Positions 18,487-29,551 are shown, counted from the first letter of the stretch. The stretch is 64,000 nt of DNA from Firmicutes bacterium UBA4916 (GCA_002398845.1 DHBY01000052.1:1-64000), one strand, 5' to 3'. Made by a program: numbers and translations. Notes: generated from the sequence alone by a model not told the origin.

Positions 18487-19794
18487 TTATAATTCCTCTA
18501 TTTTTCCTATTAAAAAATCATTTTCTTTATCAATTATTTTTACAGGTAGAATTTTACCTTTATTAGCTTCCAAAGTTTTAGCTTTTACCCTAATATAGTT
18601 TGTTGTATATCCTTCCATAAATCCTACATCATCTTTGTTTGCTTCTTCAAATAGGACTTTCATTGTTTCTCCAATAAACTTTTCATGAAAATTATCCATT
18701 AAATTATCACCTAGAGATATTAACTTTTCAGAACGAATATGTTTAGTATTGCCATCAATTTGATCTTTAAATTCGATAGCTGGGGTTCCTTTTCTTGGAG
18801 AGTATTTAAACACATGAATTCGTGAAAATCCAATATCCTTTACAAAATTATAAGTTTCTTCAAATTCTTCTTCTGTTTCTCCTGGAAAGCCTACTATAAT
18901 ATCTGTTGTTATTCCTGCATTAGGTAGATATCTTCTTATAAGATTCACTATGTCTTTATACTGGGAAGTAGTATATTTTCTATTCATTCTTTCCAATACC
19001 CTATCACTTCCACTTTGCAAAGATAAATGAAAATGATCACATAATTTTTTAACTTCTGCTGTACCTTTCATAAAATCTTCATCTATTAAAGTAGGTTCTA
19101 TAGAACTTAAACGTATTCTTTCTATTCCTTTAACTTTACTTACCTCTTCGATTACATTTAATAAGGTGATATCATGTAAATCCTTACCATAAGAAGCTAC
19201 GTGGATTCCAGTAAGGATAATTTCTTTAAATCCGGCCTTTGATAATCTTTTAGTTTCCGTAACTATATCTTCTAATCCTCTACTTCTAATAGGCCCTCTC
19301 GCATAAGGAATTATACAATAACTGCAGAACTGGTTACAGCCCTCCTGTATTTTTATATAGGCTCTTGTTTTATCCTTCACATCTACAATATTTAAGTTTT
19401 CAAATTCCTTATGCCCTTTTATGTTTTTAACTATATTTATTTTCTTGTTTTCGATTCTAGCTTTTTCACAAAGATCTACTATTTTATCTCTATCGGTTGT
19501 TCCTATTACAATATCTACCCCTTCTATTTCTTCTACTTCCTCTGGTGCTACTTGTGAATAACAACCTACTGCTGCTACTATAGCATTTTTATTTAATTTC
19601 TTGGCTCTTCTTATAAATTGTCGTGATTTTCGATCGCCTAAATTGGTAACAGTACATGTGTTTATTACATATATATCCGCTATTTCATCGTTATCTACTA
19701 TGGTATATCCTCTTTTTTCAAAGATTTCTTCCATAGCTTCAGTTTCGTATTGATTTACTTTACAACCCAATGTATAAAAGGTAACCTTACTCAT
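18487..19794 (-). CDS. mtaB: tRNA ms2t6A37 methylthiotransferase MtaB
   Basis: The 435-aa radical SAM enzyme adds the methylthio group to t6A37 of ANN-decoding tRNAs. C11, C47 and C78 of the N-terminal UPF0004 domain bind one Fe-S cluster, and C153, C157 and C160 (CNQFCSYC) bind the radical SAM cluster. A TRAM domain ends the protein. It overlaps the rsmE stop by 4 bp, so the two are coupled; the B. subtilis equivalent is yqeV. Confidence 0.96.
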   Translation of the reverse strand: MSKVTFYTLGCKVNQYETEAMEEIFEKRGYTIVDNDEIADIYVINTCTVTNLGDRKSRQFIRRAKKLNKNAIVAAVGCYSQVAPEEVEEIEGVDIVIGTTDRDKIVDLCEKARIENKKINIVKNIKGHKEFENLNIVDVKDKTRAYIKIQEGCNQFCSYCIIPYARGPIRSRGLEDIVTETKRLSKAGFKEIILTGIHVASYGKDLHDITLLNVIEEVSKVKGIERIRLSSIEPTLIDEDFMKGTAEVKKLCDHFHLSLQSGSDRVLERMNRKYTTSQYKDIVNLIRRYLPNAGITTDIIVGFPGETEEEFEETYNFVKDIGFSRIHVFKYSPRKGTPAIEFKDQIDGNTKHIRSEKLISLGDNLMDNFHEKFIGETMKVLFEEANKDDVGFMEGYTTNYIRVKAKTLEANKGKILPVKIIDKENDFLIGKIEEL

Positions 19795-20537
19795 CTTATC
19801 ACTCCTAAATCTCCAAGCTCATATAAAACAATTGATGATACTACAAGACCTGCAGTTTCAGTTCTAAGAATTCTTGGCCCAAGGGTTACAACTTGTCCTT
19901 TAATGCTTCTTAGTTTATTTATTTCTTCTTCCTCAAAACCGCCTTCTGGTCCAATAATAATATTAATTTCTCCTGTCCCCACATTGTTTAAAGCTTCTTT
20001 TAATCCATAGGAATCTTCCATTTCATAGGGAACTATTATATTGGTTTCATTTTTCAAAATGTCCACCATTTCATTAAAGCTAATGATGTTTTTAACAACT
20101 GGTAGGATATCTCTTTTACTTTGCTTTGCAGCTTCTTCTGCTATGGAGTTCCATCTTTCTACTTTACCTTCTTCTTTTTTTGGATTCTTTATTTTCACTA
20201 TAGTTCTTTCAGTAATAACAGGATAGATTTTTTCTACGCCTATCTCCGTAGCCTTTTGTATAATAAAATCCATCTTATTGCCTTTAGCTATACTTTGATA
20301 TAGTGCAATATGAATTGGCGGCTCATTTTTTCCTTTATAATTATCTAATATTATCGTATTTATCATATTGGATTTTAAATCTAATATTTTACAAGTATAG
20401 ATCTTTCCGTCACAAACTATTTCAACTTTATCTCCCATTCCCAATCTCAATACATCTTTTATATGTTTTACATCATTACCTAGTATTTTAATTCTATTAT
20501 CTAATATTTGTTCCTTATCGACAAAAAATCTATTCAT
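19791..20537 (-). CDS. rsmE: 16S rRNA m3U1498 methyltransferase RsmE
   Basis: The protein (248 aa from the ATG at 20537) has a PUA-like N-terminus (MNRFFVDKEQ) and a SPOUT methyltransferase core with IIIGPEGGFEEEEI and LGPRILRTETA. It methylates U1498 of 16S rRNA. The GTG nine bases upstream overlaps the AAGGTGGG ribosome site and is less likely. It lies between prmA and mtaB, as in most Firmicutes. Confidence 0.96.
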   Translation of the reverse strand: MNRFFVDKEQILDNRIKILGNDVKHIKDVLRLGMGDKVEIVCDGKIYTCKILDLKSNMINTIILDNYKGKNEPPIHIALYQSIAKGNKMDFIIQKATEIGVEKIYPVITERTIVKIKNPKKEEGKVERWNSIAEEAAKQSKRDILPVVKNIISFNEMVDILKNETNIIVPYEMEDSYGLKEALNNVGTGEINIIIGPEGGFEEEEINKLRSIKGQVVTLGPRILRTETAGLVVSSIVLYELGDLGVIR

Positions 20538-20547
20538 ATTGCCCACC

Positions 20548-21486
20548 TTATTCTATAGTTGAAATTATACATGCCCAATCTTTCATAATTACAATATCAA
20601 TTATTTTGAAACCATTCTCATTTAAAGCTTCCTTTACCATATCTACTTTATCCGTAATGATTCCTGATGCAATAAATATCCCATCCTCTTTTAAATAATC
20701 TTTAAGGGAGTCTACCATATCAATAATTATCTCCGCTATAATATTAGACACAATAATATCCGCTTTCCCATGAACTACATCTAATAGGTTTCCTTTTCTT
20801 ATTTCAATTTTATCATTAACTTTATTAAGCTGGGCATTTTCATTGGATACCCTAATACATACTTCATCCGAATCTACTCCTATAACCTTCTTTGCTCCTA
20901 ATTTTGCTGCTGCAATTCCTAATATCCCACTTCCGCAACCAATATCATATACTATATATCCCTCTTTGACATACTTTTCTAAAGCCTCTATGCACATAAT
21001 GGTAGTTTCATGAGTTCCAGTGCCAAAGGCCATGCCTGGATCTAGCTCAATTATTATTTGATCATCAGTTTTTTCATACTCTTCCCAAGTAGGTTTAATA
21101 ACAATTTTCTCTCCAATCCTCTTAGGCTTATAATATTTTTTCCATGCTTCTGCCCAATCCTTTTCATAAACTTCTGAAGTGGTAACCTCACCTAATCCCT
21201 TGTCTAAATCATTATGTGGATTTTTTTCAATACTATCCCTTATTAATTCTATTTTGTCAATTAAATCTTCGCTTTCTGGAAAATATCCCTTTATTATAAT
21301 TCCTTCGTAATCTTGGTTTAAAATACTTGGATCAATAAAATCCCAATCCTCCTCTGACTCTTGAAATGCTAATATATCCTTTGGGTCTTCAATAGCTAAA
21401 CCTCCGACTCCCAATTCATACATAATATTTTCCACTATCTCCTCAGCTTCTGTAGTGGTTTTGATTTGAACTTCAATCCATTTCAC
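20548..21486 (-). CDS. prmA: Ribosomal protein L11 methyltransferase
   Basis: With the GTG at 21486 the protein has 312 aa and begins MKWIEVQ, like other PrmA proteins. A GTG nine bases upstream directly abuts AAGGA and is less likely. The SAM-binding site is seen in ELDPGMAFGTGTHETT and YDIGCGSGILGIAAAKLGA, and SNIIAEII follows. It trimethylates L11. It is the first gene of the prmA-rsmE-mtaB group and lies after the dnaJ terminator. Confidence 0.96.
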   Translation of the reverse strand: MKWIEVQIKTTTEAEEIVENIMYELGVGGLAIEDPKDILAFQESEEDWDFIDPSILNQDYEGIIIKGYFPESEDLIDKIELIRDSIEKNPHNDLDKGLGEVTTSEVYEKDWAEAWKKYYKPKRIGEKIVIKPTWEEYEKTDDQIIIELDPGMAFGTGTHETTIMCIEALEKYVKEGYIVYDIGCGSGILGIAAAKLGAKKVIGVDSDEVCIRVSNENAQLNKVNDKIEIRKGNLLDVVHGKADIIVSNIIAEIIIDMVDSLKDYLKEDGIFIASGIITDKVDMVKEALNENGFKIIDIVIMKDWACIISTIE

Positions 21487-21552
21487 AGCCTTCACTTCCT
21501 TTTTATGAATCTCAAAATATTATACCCTAAAACAAACAAAATTACCATGCCC

Positions 21553-21585
21553 TTAAAAAAACAACCACTCGAATACTGAGTGATT
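21553..21585 (-). terminator. Terminator after dnaJ
   Basis: An 8-bp stem (21563-21570 with 21578-21585, 7-nt loop) is followed by GTTTTTTT on the minus strand, directly after the dnaJ stop. Confidence 0.85.
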
Positions 21586-21587
21586 GC

Positions 21588-22709
21588 TTAGTTTCCAAAA
21601 GCATCTTTCATTTTATCAAAAAATCTTTTTTTACCTTCTTTGTGACTTTCTCCACTTTCATCGGCAAACTCTTTTAATAATTCTCTTTGTTTATTTGTCA
21701 ACTTTTTAGGTACTTGTACTTCTACTTTAAAAAATAAATCACCTTTTCCAACTCCTTTTACATTAGGTATCCCCTTGCTTTTAAGCCTAAATTGAGTCCC
21801 CGTTTGGGTCCCTTCAGGAATAGTATAATTAATTATCCCATCTAAAGTAGGAATATCAATTTCTGCCCCTAAGGCTGCATCAGTAAAAGAAATTGGCATT
21901 GTATAATATACATCATTTCCTTTTCGCTTAAATATTTCATGTTTTCTTACCCTTATATAAATAAATAAATCTCCTGATGGTCCTCCTTTTTCTCCAGCTT
22001 CTCCTCCACCACGAATTGATATAACGGAACCTGTATCAACACCTGCTGGTACCTTTACTTTTATCTTTTTATTCTTAATTTCCTTTCCTGTGCCTCCACA
22101 TACGGTACATTTATCCTTTATAATCTCTCCTGTGCCTCCACATTCATCACAAGTTGCCACTCTGACAAATTGGCCAAAGGGGCTTTGTTGAGCATATTTT
22201 ACTTCTCCAGAGCCGTTACATTTACTGCAAGTAGTCTTACTGCTTCCTGGCTTTATCCCTGTACCATCACAGGTCTCACATTTTTCTGATTTTCTAATTT
22301 GTACTTCCTTCTCTATTCCAAAAACTGCTTCCATAAAATCTATATCCAAATCATATCTTAAATCAGCCCCCCTAGCTGGGCCTTTTCTTCTTGAGGATGT
22401 ACCGCCGCTAAATCCTCCACCAAATATATCAAATATATCATCAAATATATCTCCAAAGCCACCAAAATCCTGACCATATCCGCCTTGACCATTAACACCT
22501 TCAGGACCAAAGGTATCATATTTTCTCCTTTTATCTGGGTCACTTAGTACTCCATAAGCTTCATTTATTTCTTTAAAGTTTTTTTCAGCTTCCTTATTGT
22601 TAGGATTTAAGTCGGGGTGATATTTCTTTGCCAAAGTTCTAAATGAAGATTTTATTTCATCCTGGCTGGCATCTTTTGATACATTAAGTATTTCATAGTA
22701 ATCCCTCAA
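21588..22709 (-). CDS. dnaJ: Chaperone DnaJ
   Basis: The protein (373 aa from TTG) has a J domain with the HPD motif in KKYHPDLNP, a Gly/Phe-rich linker, four zinc repeats (CETCDGTG, CSKCNGSG, CDECGGTG, CTVCGGTG) and the C-terminal substrate domains. It stimulates the DnaK ATPase. A GTG at 22718 overlaps the ribosome site GCAGGTGA, so the TTG at 22709 is preferred; the call is uncertain by three codons. A terminator-like hairpin separates it from dnaK. Confidence 0.97.
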   Translation of the reverse strand: MRDYYEILNVSKDASQDEIKSSFRTLAKKYHPDLNPNNKEAEKNFKEINEAYGVLSDPDKRRKYDTFGPEGVNGQGGYGQDFGGFGDIFDDIFDIFGGGFSGGTSSRRKGPARGADLRYDLDIDFMEAVFGIEKEVQIRKSEKCETCDGTGIKPGSSKTTCSKCNGSGEVKYAQQSPFGQFVRVATCDECGGTGEIIKDKCTVCGGTGKEIKNKKIKVKVPAGVDTGSVISIRGGGEAGEKGGPSGDLFIYIRVRKHEIFKRKGNDVYYTMPISFTDAALGAEIDIPTLDGIINYTIPEGTQTGTQFRLKSKGIPNVKGVGKGDLFFKVEVQVPKKLTNKQRELLKEFADESGESHKEGKKRFFDKMKDAFGN

Positions 22710-22756
22710 TCCATTCACCTGCTTTCAAATTTAACTATTAACTAATAATTATAATA

Positions 22757-22792
22757 CCAAAAATCAAAGCTAAATCCAAGGGATTTAGCTTT
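22757..22792 (-). terminator. Terminator or attenuator between dnaK and dnaJ
   Basis: A perfect 12-bp stem AAAGCTAAATCC (22766-22777 with 22781-22792) has a 3-nt loop and is followed by GATTTTTGG on the minus strand. It should reduce dnaJ transcription relative to dnaK. Confidence 0.75.
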
Positions 22793-22806
22793 AACTTTGA
22801 TGATTT

Positions 22807-24651
22807 TTATTTATTATCATCATCATCCATTACTTCAAAATCTGCATCTACCACATCATCATTTTCACTATGGCCTTCTCCATCTGCTCCTGTTCCTGTT
22901 CCTGCACCTTGACCTTGTGTCTGATCATACATTTTTTGTGATATGCTGTAGAACTCTTGAGTTAACTCTTCTGTCTTTGTTTTTATTTCTTCTATATTGT
23001 CTCCTTCTAATGCCTTCTTCAACTCATTTAATTTTCCTTCAACCTTTGACTTTTCATCTGCGGAAATCTTTCCTTCTAATTCCTTCAATGTCTTTTCAGT
23101 TTGGTATACGATTGAATCAGCATTATTTCTTACTTCTATAGATTCTTTTTTCTTCTTGTCTTCCTCTTCATATTTTTCAGCTTCTTTTACTTTTCTATCT
23201 ATTTCATCATCGCTTAAATTAGTTGAAGCAGTAATTGTAATTCTTTGTTCTTTTCCAGTACCTAAATCTTTAGCAGATACATTTACAATACCATTAGCAT
23301 CTATATCAAAAGTAACTTCTATTTGAGGTACTCCTCTTGGTGCTGGTGGTATACCAGTAAGTTGGAATCTACCTAATGTAACATTGTCATTAGCCATTTG
23401 TCTTTCACCTTGTAAAACATGAATATCTACAGAAGTTTGACTATCTGCAGCAGTAGTAAATACTTGGCTTTTCTTTGTAGGTATGGTTGTATTTCTTTCA
23501 ATTAATTTTGTAGTTACCCCACCTAAAGTTTCTATACCTAAGGATAATGGTGTTACATCTAGTAATAATAAATCCTTTACTTCTCCACTTAATACCCCAC
23601 CTTGTATTGCAGCACCTATAGCAACACATTCATCCGGGTTAATATCCTTTTGAGGATCCTTCCCTATTAATTTTTTAACTGCCTCTTGAACTGCTGGTAT
23701 TCTTGTTGAACCACCAACAAGTATTACTTTTTCAATATCATTTGGCTTAAGCCCGGCATCCTTTAAAGCTGATCTAATTGGTTCTAGTGTTTTTTCTACT
23801 AAATGAGAGGTTAAACCCTCAAATTTAGCTCTTGAAACATCCATGTTCAAATGTAATGGTCCTGAAGCTGTAGCAGTTATAAATGGCAAATTTATATTTG
23901 TTGACATTACTGATGATAATTCTTTTTTAGCTTTTTCTGCTGCTTCTTTTAACCTTTGTAGTGACATATTGTCTTGTCTCAAATCTATTCCATTTTCTTT
24001 TTTAAATTCTTCTGCTATATAATCGATTAAAACTTGGTCAAAATCATCCCCACCTAAATGGTTGTTTCCTCTAGTAGCTAGCACTTCAAATACTCCATCG
24101 CCTAATTCTAGGATTGAAACATCAAAAGTTCCTCCGCCAAGGTCAAATACCATAATCTTGTGTTGACTTTCGTCTTTATCCATTCCATAAGCTAAAGCTG
24201 CCGCTGTAGGTTCATTTATTATTCTTTGAACATTTAATCCAGCAATTCTTCCAGCGTCTTTTGTTGCTTGTCTTTGAGCATCAGTAAAATATGCTGGCAC
24301 AGTGATTACTGCATCTGTTACAGTTTCACCTAGATAATTTTCTACATCAATTTTGATTTTCTGTAAAATCATTGCAGAAATATCTTGTGGAGTATAATTC
24401 TTCCCATCTATATTTTTTTTATAATCTTTTCCCATTTCTCTCTTAATTGATGCTATAGTCCTATCCGGATTAGTAATTGCCTGTCTTTTTGCAGTTTCTC
24501 CAGCTAATCTTTCCCCATCTTTAGTAAATGCTACTACTGATGGAGTAGTTCTATTCCCTTCTGCATTAGGGATAATAACAGGTTCTCCACCTTCCATAAC
24601 TGCCACACATGAGTTGGTGGTTCCTAAGTCAATACCAATTATTTTTCCCAT
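22807..24651 (-). CDS. dnaK: Chaperone DnaK (Hsp70)
   Basis: The 614-aa Hsp70 has the ATPase signature GIDLGTTNS at residues 5-13, the Firmicute-type shorter N-domain, phosphate motif 2 [14 protein letters not shown], and a substrate domain ([14 protein letters not shown]). Its disordered tail is rich in Gly and Asp. It folds proteins with DnaJ and GrpE. AAGGAGG precedes the ATG. It is third in the hrcA-grpE-dnaK-dnaJ operon under CIRCE control. Confidence 0.99.
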   Translation of the reverse strand: MGKIIGIDLGTTNSCVAVMEGGEPVIIPNAEGNRTTPSVVAFTKDGERLAGETAKRQAITNPDRTIASIKREMGKDYKKNIDGKNYTPQDISAMILQKIKIDVENYLGETVTDAVITVPAYFTDAQRQATKDAGRIAGLNVQRIINEPTAAALAYGMDKDESQHKIMVFDLGGGTFDVSILELGDGVFEVLATRGNNHLGGDDFDQVLIDYIAEEFKKENGIDLRQDNMSLQRLKEAAEKAKKELSSVMSTNINLPFITATASGPLHLNMDVSRAKFEGLTSHLVEKTLEPIRSALKDAGLKPNDIEKVILVGGSTRIPAVQEAVKKLIGKDPQKDINPDECVAIGAAIQGGVLSGEVKDLLLLDVTPLSLGIETLGGVTTKLIERNTTIPTKKSQVFTTAADSQTSVDIHVLQGERQMANDNVTLGRFQLTGIPPAPRGVPQIEVTFDIDANGIVNVSAKDLGTGKEQRITITASTNLSDDEIDRKVKEAEKYEEEDKKKKESIEVRNNADSIVYQTEKTLKELEGKISADEKSKVEGKLNELKKALEGDNIEEIKTKTEELTQEFYSISQKMYDQTQGQGAGTGTGADGEGHSENDDVVDADFEVMDDDDNK

Positions 24652-24676
24652 ATAAATTCCTCCTTAAAATATTGTA

Positions 24677-25231
24677 TTATTTAGCTACCTTTACCATGCT
24701 TGGTCTGATAACTCTATCATTTAATGTATATCCTTTTTGAAACACTTCTAATATAGTTCCCTCTTCTGAATCCTTTGCTTCTTCCATCAATACAGCATGA
24801 TGTAAATTAGGGTCAAAAGATTTTCCTAAACATTGTATTTCTTTAAGGCCATTGTCATTAAGTACCTCTACAAATTGATCATATATCATCTTGACCCCTT
24901 GGTAGAAACCATCCTCCTCTTCTGCACTTTGAATGGCCCTATCAAAGTTGTCTAATATAGGCAATAGTTGATTCATTAGATCTTCTGTTGCATAAAGAGT
25001 AGTGCTTTCTTTATCCTTAATAGCCCTATTCTTATAGTTCACAAAATCTGCTTGCAATCTCAAAAATCTGTTATTCAATTCTTCTATTTCAATATCTTTT
25101 TGGTTTAGTTCTTCTTCAAATTGTTCTTTATCTTCTAGTTCATCCTTTTCCTCATTTGCCTGAGATTCTTCACAATTACGAACTGCTTCCTCATCCAGTT
25201 CTTCTTTAACTATTTCCTCTTTTTTCCCCAT
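24677..25231 (-). CDS. grpE: Nucleotide exchange factor GrpE
   Basis: The 184-aa protein has a charged N-terminal tail, a long coiled coil (about residues 35-90, ending [15 protein letters not shown]) and the C-terminal beta domain with [13 protein letters not shown] and [12 protein letters not shown]. It releases ADP from DnaK. An AGAGGTGA site precedes the ATG. Confidence 0.97.
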   Translation of the reverse strand: MGKKEEIVKEELDEEAVRNCEESQANEEKDELEDKEQFEEELNQKDIEIEELNNRFLRLQADFVNYKNRAIKDKESTTLYATEDLMNQLLPILDNFDRAIQSAEEEDGFYQGVKMIYDQFVEVLNDNGLKEIQCLGKSFDPNLHHAVLMEEAKDSEEGTILEVFQKGYTLNDRVIRPSMVKVAK

Positions 25232-25289
25232 TAAATCACCTCTTCAATACTAATCTAAGTTTACATAGGGTGTAAAACCTAGTTACACC

Positions 25290-26333
25290 CTATGGTTTCC
25301 CTACTAACATATCTAATATTTCTGTTAAATTTATTGAAAATAGCCTTAGTGCATTTATTACCATAGGATAATTCATCCTTGTTGGTCCAATAACACCTAT
25401 TTTACCAATAGTCATATCGCCCAACTTATAGTTTGTAGTTATTAGGCTGCAATCCTTTATTGGGTCGTATATATTTTCATCTCCTATAGTAATTTTTATG
25501 CCTTTTTCTAAAGAATCATTTAGTAATAAATTTACTAAAAGTTCCTTATCCTCAATAAAAGATATAAAGGATTTTGCTCTATCTAAATCCTTATATTCTG
25601 GAAAATTGAAAATTTTATTAACCCCATCAGCGTATACATCAACATGGTCAATATCATCTAAAGATTTATTGATTATTGGTATAATATCATCTATTATTTC
25701 CTTAAATTCATATATTTCTTTAAATATTCCATTATCCATTATTTCCTCAATTTCTTCTATTGTAAGTCCTTTTAGTTTATTATTTAAAAAATTTGATATA
25801 GTATTTAGCTGTTCTTCTGGTATTTTTTGTTCAATCCTAAATATTGTATTTTTAACAATACCAGAATCACTAACTAGAACCATTAATATTTCTGTTTCAT
25901 CTATAGGTATTAGATGTATATGTTTTAGTTTGCTTTTTTCCATCTGAGGTGATATAGCCAATGCGGTATAACTAGTAATCGCAGATAATATCTTTGTAGC
26001 ATTTTGTATTAATTGATCGATTTCATTTGATTCTTTAGTTAATATCTGCTTAATTTCTTCTTTTTTCTTCATGTCCATTTTTAATTTCTCTGCTTTTAAT
26101 ATCTGATTAACGTATAATCTATAAGCTTTATCTGAAGGTATCCTACCTGCTGATGTATGGGGTTTATTTAGATACCCCAGGTCTTCCAAGTCTGACATTT
26201 CATTTCTTATAGTAGCTGAACTTACACCCAAATCATATTGCTTCGATATGGTCCTTGACCCAATAGGCTCAGCACTAACTATATAACTGTTAATTATAGC
26301 ATGGAGAACTTTTATTTTTCTATCATCCAACAT
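25290..26333 (-). CDS. hrcA: Heat-shock repressor HrcA
   Basis: The winged-helix N-terminus (MLDDRKIKVLHAII, then SRTISKQYDLGVSSATIRNEM) and a GAF-like central domain identify HrcA, which binds CIRCE when kept active by GroEL. The ATG at 26333 follows GGGGTGAT; a GTG at 26342 lies inside that site and is less likely. The length is then 347 aa. It is the first gene of its operon and represses itself through the CIRCE 37 bp upstream. Confidence 0.97.
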   Translation of the reverse strand: MLDDRKIKVLHAIINSYIVSAEPIGSRTISKQYDLGVSSATIRNEMSDLEDLGYLNKPHTSAGRIPSDKAYRLYVNQILKAEKLKMDMKKKEEIKQILTKESNEIDQLIQNATKILSAITSYTALAISPQMEKSKLKHIHLIPIDETEILMVLVSDSGIVKNTIFRIEQKIPEEQLNTISNFLNNKLKGLTIEEIEEIMDNGIFKEIYEFKEIIDDIIPIINKSLDDIDHVDVYADGVNKIFNFPEYKDLDRAKSFISFIEDKELLVNLLLNDSLEKGIKITIGDENIYDPIKDCSLITTNYKLGDMTIGKIGVIGPTRMNYPMVINALRLFSINLTEILDMLVGKP

Positions 26334-26369
26334 ATTTATCACCCCGATTTTTTATGTTTCGGATGTCTG

Positions 26370-26396
26370 TTAGCACTCTTGAGTCTTGAGTGCTAA
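26370..26396. promoter_or_regulatory. CIRCE operator
   Basis: TTAGCACTC, nine spacer bases and GAGTGCTAA form a perfect CIRCE palindrome. It lies between the hrcA promoter and the hrcA start, so HrcA binding should block the whole heat-shock operon. Confidence 0.98.
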
Positions 26397-26400
26397 TATA

Positions 26401-26429
26401 AAATTATCACTAGTAAAGGATTTTGTCAA
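26401..26429 (-). promoter_or_regulatory. Sigma-A promoter of the hrcA operon
   Basis: A perfect -35 TTGACA (26424-26429) stands 17 bp before TAATTT (26401-26406), which adjoins CIRCE. GATAAT at a 15-bp spacing is an alternative -10. Confidence 0.6.
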
Positions 26430-26451
26430 TACCTTTTTAAAAATATGTTCA

Positions 26452-27588
26452 CTATGGCAGCAAATCTATATTTACAATATCTGACAAATCCAATCCCCTA
26501 GATGTAAATCTAATCCATTCATCATCAATATATAATAAACCTTGCTCTTTATGTTTTTTTAATTCATCCTCATATATATCTTCTACTTTTATATTGAACC
26601 TATTTAAAAAATCCTTTTTATTTATTCCTTCAATTAATCTAAGTCCCAATATTAAATATTCTGCAATTTCCATCCTTTTATCTATATTTTCTTCTCCTTC
26701 TGTTGGAAAAATTCCTTTATCTAAACTTTCATAGTACTTATTAAAATTATTATAATTCCAAAATCTTTTCCCTTTTAAGTTGGAATGAGCAGCTATGCCA
26801 AACCCTACATAAGGCTTTACCTTCCAATATATTAAATTATGCTTACACTGAAAACCTTCTTTGGAAAAATTGGATATTTCATAATGCTTGTAGCCATTTC
26901 TTTCAAGATACTTTATTCCATTATGGTACATTTCTCTTTCTATATCCTCATTAGGAAGCTTTATTTTACCTTCTTTGTACCATTTATTCATCAACGTATT
27001 TTCTTCTAAAATTAGACTATAATATGAAATATGCTCCACATTTAATCTAACCATTTCCTCTAATGTTCTCATGCAATCATCCATTGTTTGATTTGGTAAG
27101 CCAAACATTAGGTCTACATTTACATTTTCAAATCCTATATTCCTTATTAATTCATAACTATTATAAAAGTCCATAGAGGTATGGGTTCTACCTATTTCCT
27201 TTAGGAGGCTATCATTTAAAGATTGTACACCTAAACTTATCCTATTTATTCCTATTTCTTTATATATTTTCAACTTTTCTTTATTTAAAGTTCCTGGATT
27301 GGCTTCAATAGTTATTTCTTCTATTTTTTCTCCATTAAATTTTTTATAAATATTGTAGAGAATTTTATAGATATATTGTCCCTCTAGATAGGATGGGGTA
27401 CCTCCTCCAATAAAAATGGTTTTAACTTGATATTCTCCTAGTAAGTTTTGATATAAATCCATTTCTTTTATTATATAATCTACATACCCATCTATTTTAT
27501 TATCTAACTTAGGGAAGGAAATAAAATCACAGTAATAGCATTTACTTCTACAAAATGGGATATGAATATATATGCCTAATTCTTTCAT
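26452..27588 (-). CDS. hemW: Radical SAM protein HemW
   Basis: From the ATG at 27588 the protein has 378 aa and starts MKELGIYIHIPFC, with C13, C17 and C20 (CRSKCYYC) as the radical SAM cluster ligands. HemW resembles coproporphyrinogen III oxidase but acts as a heme chaperone. FIGGGTPSYL and EANPGTL are typical. The frame is open to 27642, but GAGGGAGAG fixes the start at 27588. It lies between lepA and hrcA, as in B. subtilis. Confidence 0.95.
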   Translation of the reverse strand: MKELGIYIHIPFCRSKCYYCDFISFPKLDNKIDGYVDYIIKEMDLYQNLLGEYQVKTIFIGGGTPSYLEGQYIYKILYNIYKKFNGEKIEEITIEANPGTLNKEKLKIYKEIGINRISLGVQSLNDSLLKEIGRTHTSMDFYNSYELIRNIGFENVNVDLMFGLPNQTMDDCMRTLEEMVRLNVEHISYYSLILEENTLMNKWYKEGKIKLPNEDIEREMYHNGIKYLERNGYKHYEISNFSKEGFQCKHNLIYWKVKPYVGFGIAAHSNLKGKRFWNYNNFNKYYESLDKGIFPTEGEENIDKRMEIAEYLILGLRLIEGINKKDFLNRFNIKVEDIYEDELKKHKEQGLLYIDDEWIRFTSRGLDLSDIVNIDLLP

Positions 27589-27618
27589 CCAATCTCTCCC
27601 TCTTAAAATGGATAAGTT

Positions 27619-27644
27619 TAATGCACACCAAAAAGTGTGCATTA
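27619..27644 (-). terminator. Hairpin after lepA (weak terminator)
   Basis: A 10-bp stem TAATGCACAC (27619-27628 with 27635-27644) overlaps the lepA stop. The U-tract is poor on the minus strand but strong on the plus strand, so read-through into hemW is likely. Confidence 0.5.
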
Positions 27645-29456
27645 CTTTTTTTCATCATATTTTAATACTGCTAAAAAAGCTTCTTGAGGAACTTCCACTG
27701 CACCTATTTGTCTCATTCGCTTTTTGCCTTCTTTTTGTTTTTCTAGAAGTTTTTTCTTCCTAGTTATATCTCCACCATAACATTTTGCTAGTACATCTTT
27801 TCTTAAAGCTCGTACAGTCTCTCGTGCAATTATTTTTGATCCAATAGCTGCTTGTATAGGTACTGCAAATTGATGACGTGGTATTTCATCTTTTAATCTT
27901 TCCACTATATGTCTTCCTCTTTCATAGGCTTTTTCTTCATGAACTATTATGGAAAATGCATCAACTAATTCTCCATTAATCAATATATCTAATTTCACCA
28001 ATTGAGATTCTTTATAGCCAGAAAGTTCATAATCTAAAGAGGCAAAACCTCTTGTTTTCGATTTCAATGCATCGAAGAAATCATATATAACCTCATTTAA
28101 TGGTAAATCATAATGCATTACTACTCTAGTTTCCTCTAAGTATTCCATGTTTTTGAATACCCCTCGCCTATTTTGGCAAAGTTCCATTACAGCTCCTACA
28201 TGTTCCGTTGGTGTCATTATAGATGCTGATACTATTGGTTCTTCCATATACTCTATTTCCGCTTCATCTGGTAGATTTGTAGGGTTTTGTATAGATATCA
28301 TTTCTCCAGTTTTTTTCTTTATTTTGTATATAACACTAGGTGCTGTTGTAACTATGTTTAGATCAAATTCTCTTTCTAGTCTTTCTTGGATTATTTCCAT
28401 ATGAAGCAATCCTAAAAATCCACACCTAAATCCAAAACCTAATGCAACTGAAGTTTCTGGTTCAAATACTAAACTAGCATCATTAACTTGAAGTTTTTCT
28501 AAAGCATCTCTTACAGAGTTAAAATCCTCTCCTTCAGCCGGATAAATACCGCAGTATACCATTGGTACAACTTTTTTATAACCTAATAGCGGTGTTTCTG
28601 TTGGATTGTTCTCATCAGTTATTGTATCCCCTACTCGTGCATCCTTCACGTTTTTAATGCTGGCTACTGCATATCCTACGTCTCCAGCTTCCAATTTATC
28701 TACTGGCTGATGCTTTGAAGTAGTTACGCCTACTTCTGTTACTTCATAGGATTTATTTGAAGACATCATCCTAACTTCCATACCTGGTTTTATTGTGCCT
28801 TCAAATACCCTTATATAAGATACAACTCCTTTATAGGCATCATAATAGGAATCAAATATTAACGCTTTCAATGGTGCGCCTTTGTCCCCTTCTGGAGCAG
28901 GTATTTTATTAACTATTGCCTCTAATACATCTTCAATATTTAAACCTTCCTTAGCTGATACTAAGGGAGCATCCTCTGCTTCAATACCAATAACATCTTC
29001 AATCTCTTTTTTAACTTCATCTGGCCTAGCACTAGGTAAATCAATTTTATTTATTATAGGTACAATTTCCAAGTCCTGTTCTAATGCCAAATATACATTA
29101 GCAAGGGTTTGAGCCTCTATCCCTTGAGTTGCATCTACAACCAATAGTGCTCCCTCACAGGCAGCTAAAGACCTAGAAACCTCATAGTTAAAGTCTACAT
29201 GACCAGGTGTATCTATTAAGTTTAAAATATATTCTTCTCCATCATTAGCTTTATAATTAAGCCTTACACTTTTTAGCTTTATGGTTATTCCTCTTTCCCT
29301 TTCTATATCCATGCTATCAAGAACCTGAGATTGCATCTCTCTAGACGTTAATAATCCCGTTTTTTCAATTAGTCTATCTGCAAGGGTAGATTTTCCATGA
29401 TCGATATGGGCAATAATAGAAAAGTTTCTTATATTGTTTCTTTTAACCTTCTGCAT
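27642..29456 (-). CDS. lepA: Elongation factor 4 (LepA)
   Basis: The 604-aa translational GTPase has G1 AHIDHGKS at residues 16-23, [14 protein letters not shown] and the LepA-specific C-terminal domain ([21 protein letters not shown] split over the family motif). It back-translocates or remodels stalled ribosomes. AAGGAGG precedes the ATG. Confidence 0.98.
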   Translation of the reverse strand: MQKVKRNNIRNFSIIAHIDHGKSTLADRLIEKTGLLTSREMQSQVLDSMDIERERGITIKLKSVRLNYKANDGEEYILNLIDTPGHVDFNYEVSRSLAACEGALLVVDATQGIEAQTLANVYLALEQDLEIVPIINKIDLPSARPDEVKKEIEDVIGIEAEDAPLVSAKEGLNIEDVLEAIVNKIPAPEGDKGAPLKALIFDSYYDAYKGVVSYIRVFEGTIKPGMEVRMMSSNKSYEVTEVGVTTSKHQPVDKLEAGDVGYAVASIKNVKDARVGDTITDENNPTETPLLGYKKVVPMVYCGIYPAEGEDFNSVRDALEKLQVNDASLVFEPETSVALGFGFRCGFLGLLHMEIIQERLEREFDLNIVTTAPSVIYKIKKKTGEMISIQNPTNLPDEAEIEYMEEPIVSASIMTPTEHVGAVMELCQNRRGVFKNMEYLEETRVVMHYDLPLNEVIYDFFDALKSKTRGFASLDYELSGYKESQLVKLDILINGELVDAFSIIVHEEKAYERGRHIVERLKDEIPRHQFAVPIQAAIGSKIIARETVRALRKDVLAKCYGGDITRKKKLLEKQKEGKKRMRQIGAVEVPQEAFLAVLKYDEKK

Positions 29457-29520
29457 GTTTTACCTCCTTAAGAAGTATCAATGACTCTAAGCCATTATTA
29501 TATCAGAAATGCCTTTAGAT

Positions 29521-29551
29521 GTAAAACAAAAGACCAGAAATTTCTGGTCTT
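29521..29551 (-). terminator. Terminator after the 83-aa membrane protein gene
   Basis: An 8-bp stem AAGACCAG (29530-29537 with 29544-29551) is followed by TTTGTTTT on the minus strand. It isolates lepA from the lepB group. Confidence 0.8.

Noticed and set aside
22797..23141. A 114-codon plus-strand frame opposite dnaK
   Set aside because: It is a His/Leu-rich artefact of the antisense of the Gly/Asp/Glu-rich DnaK tail.
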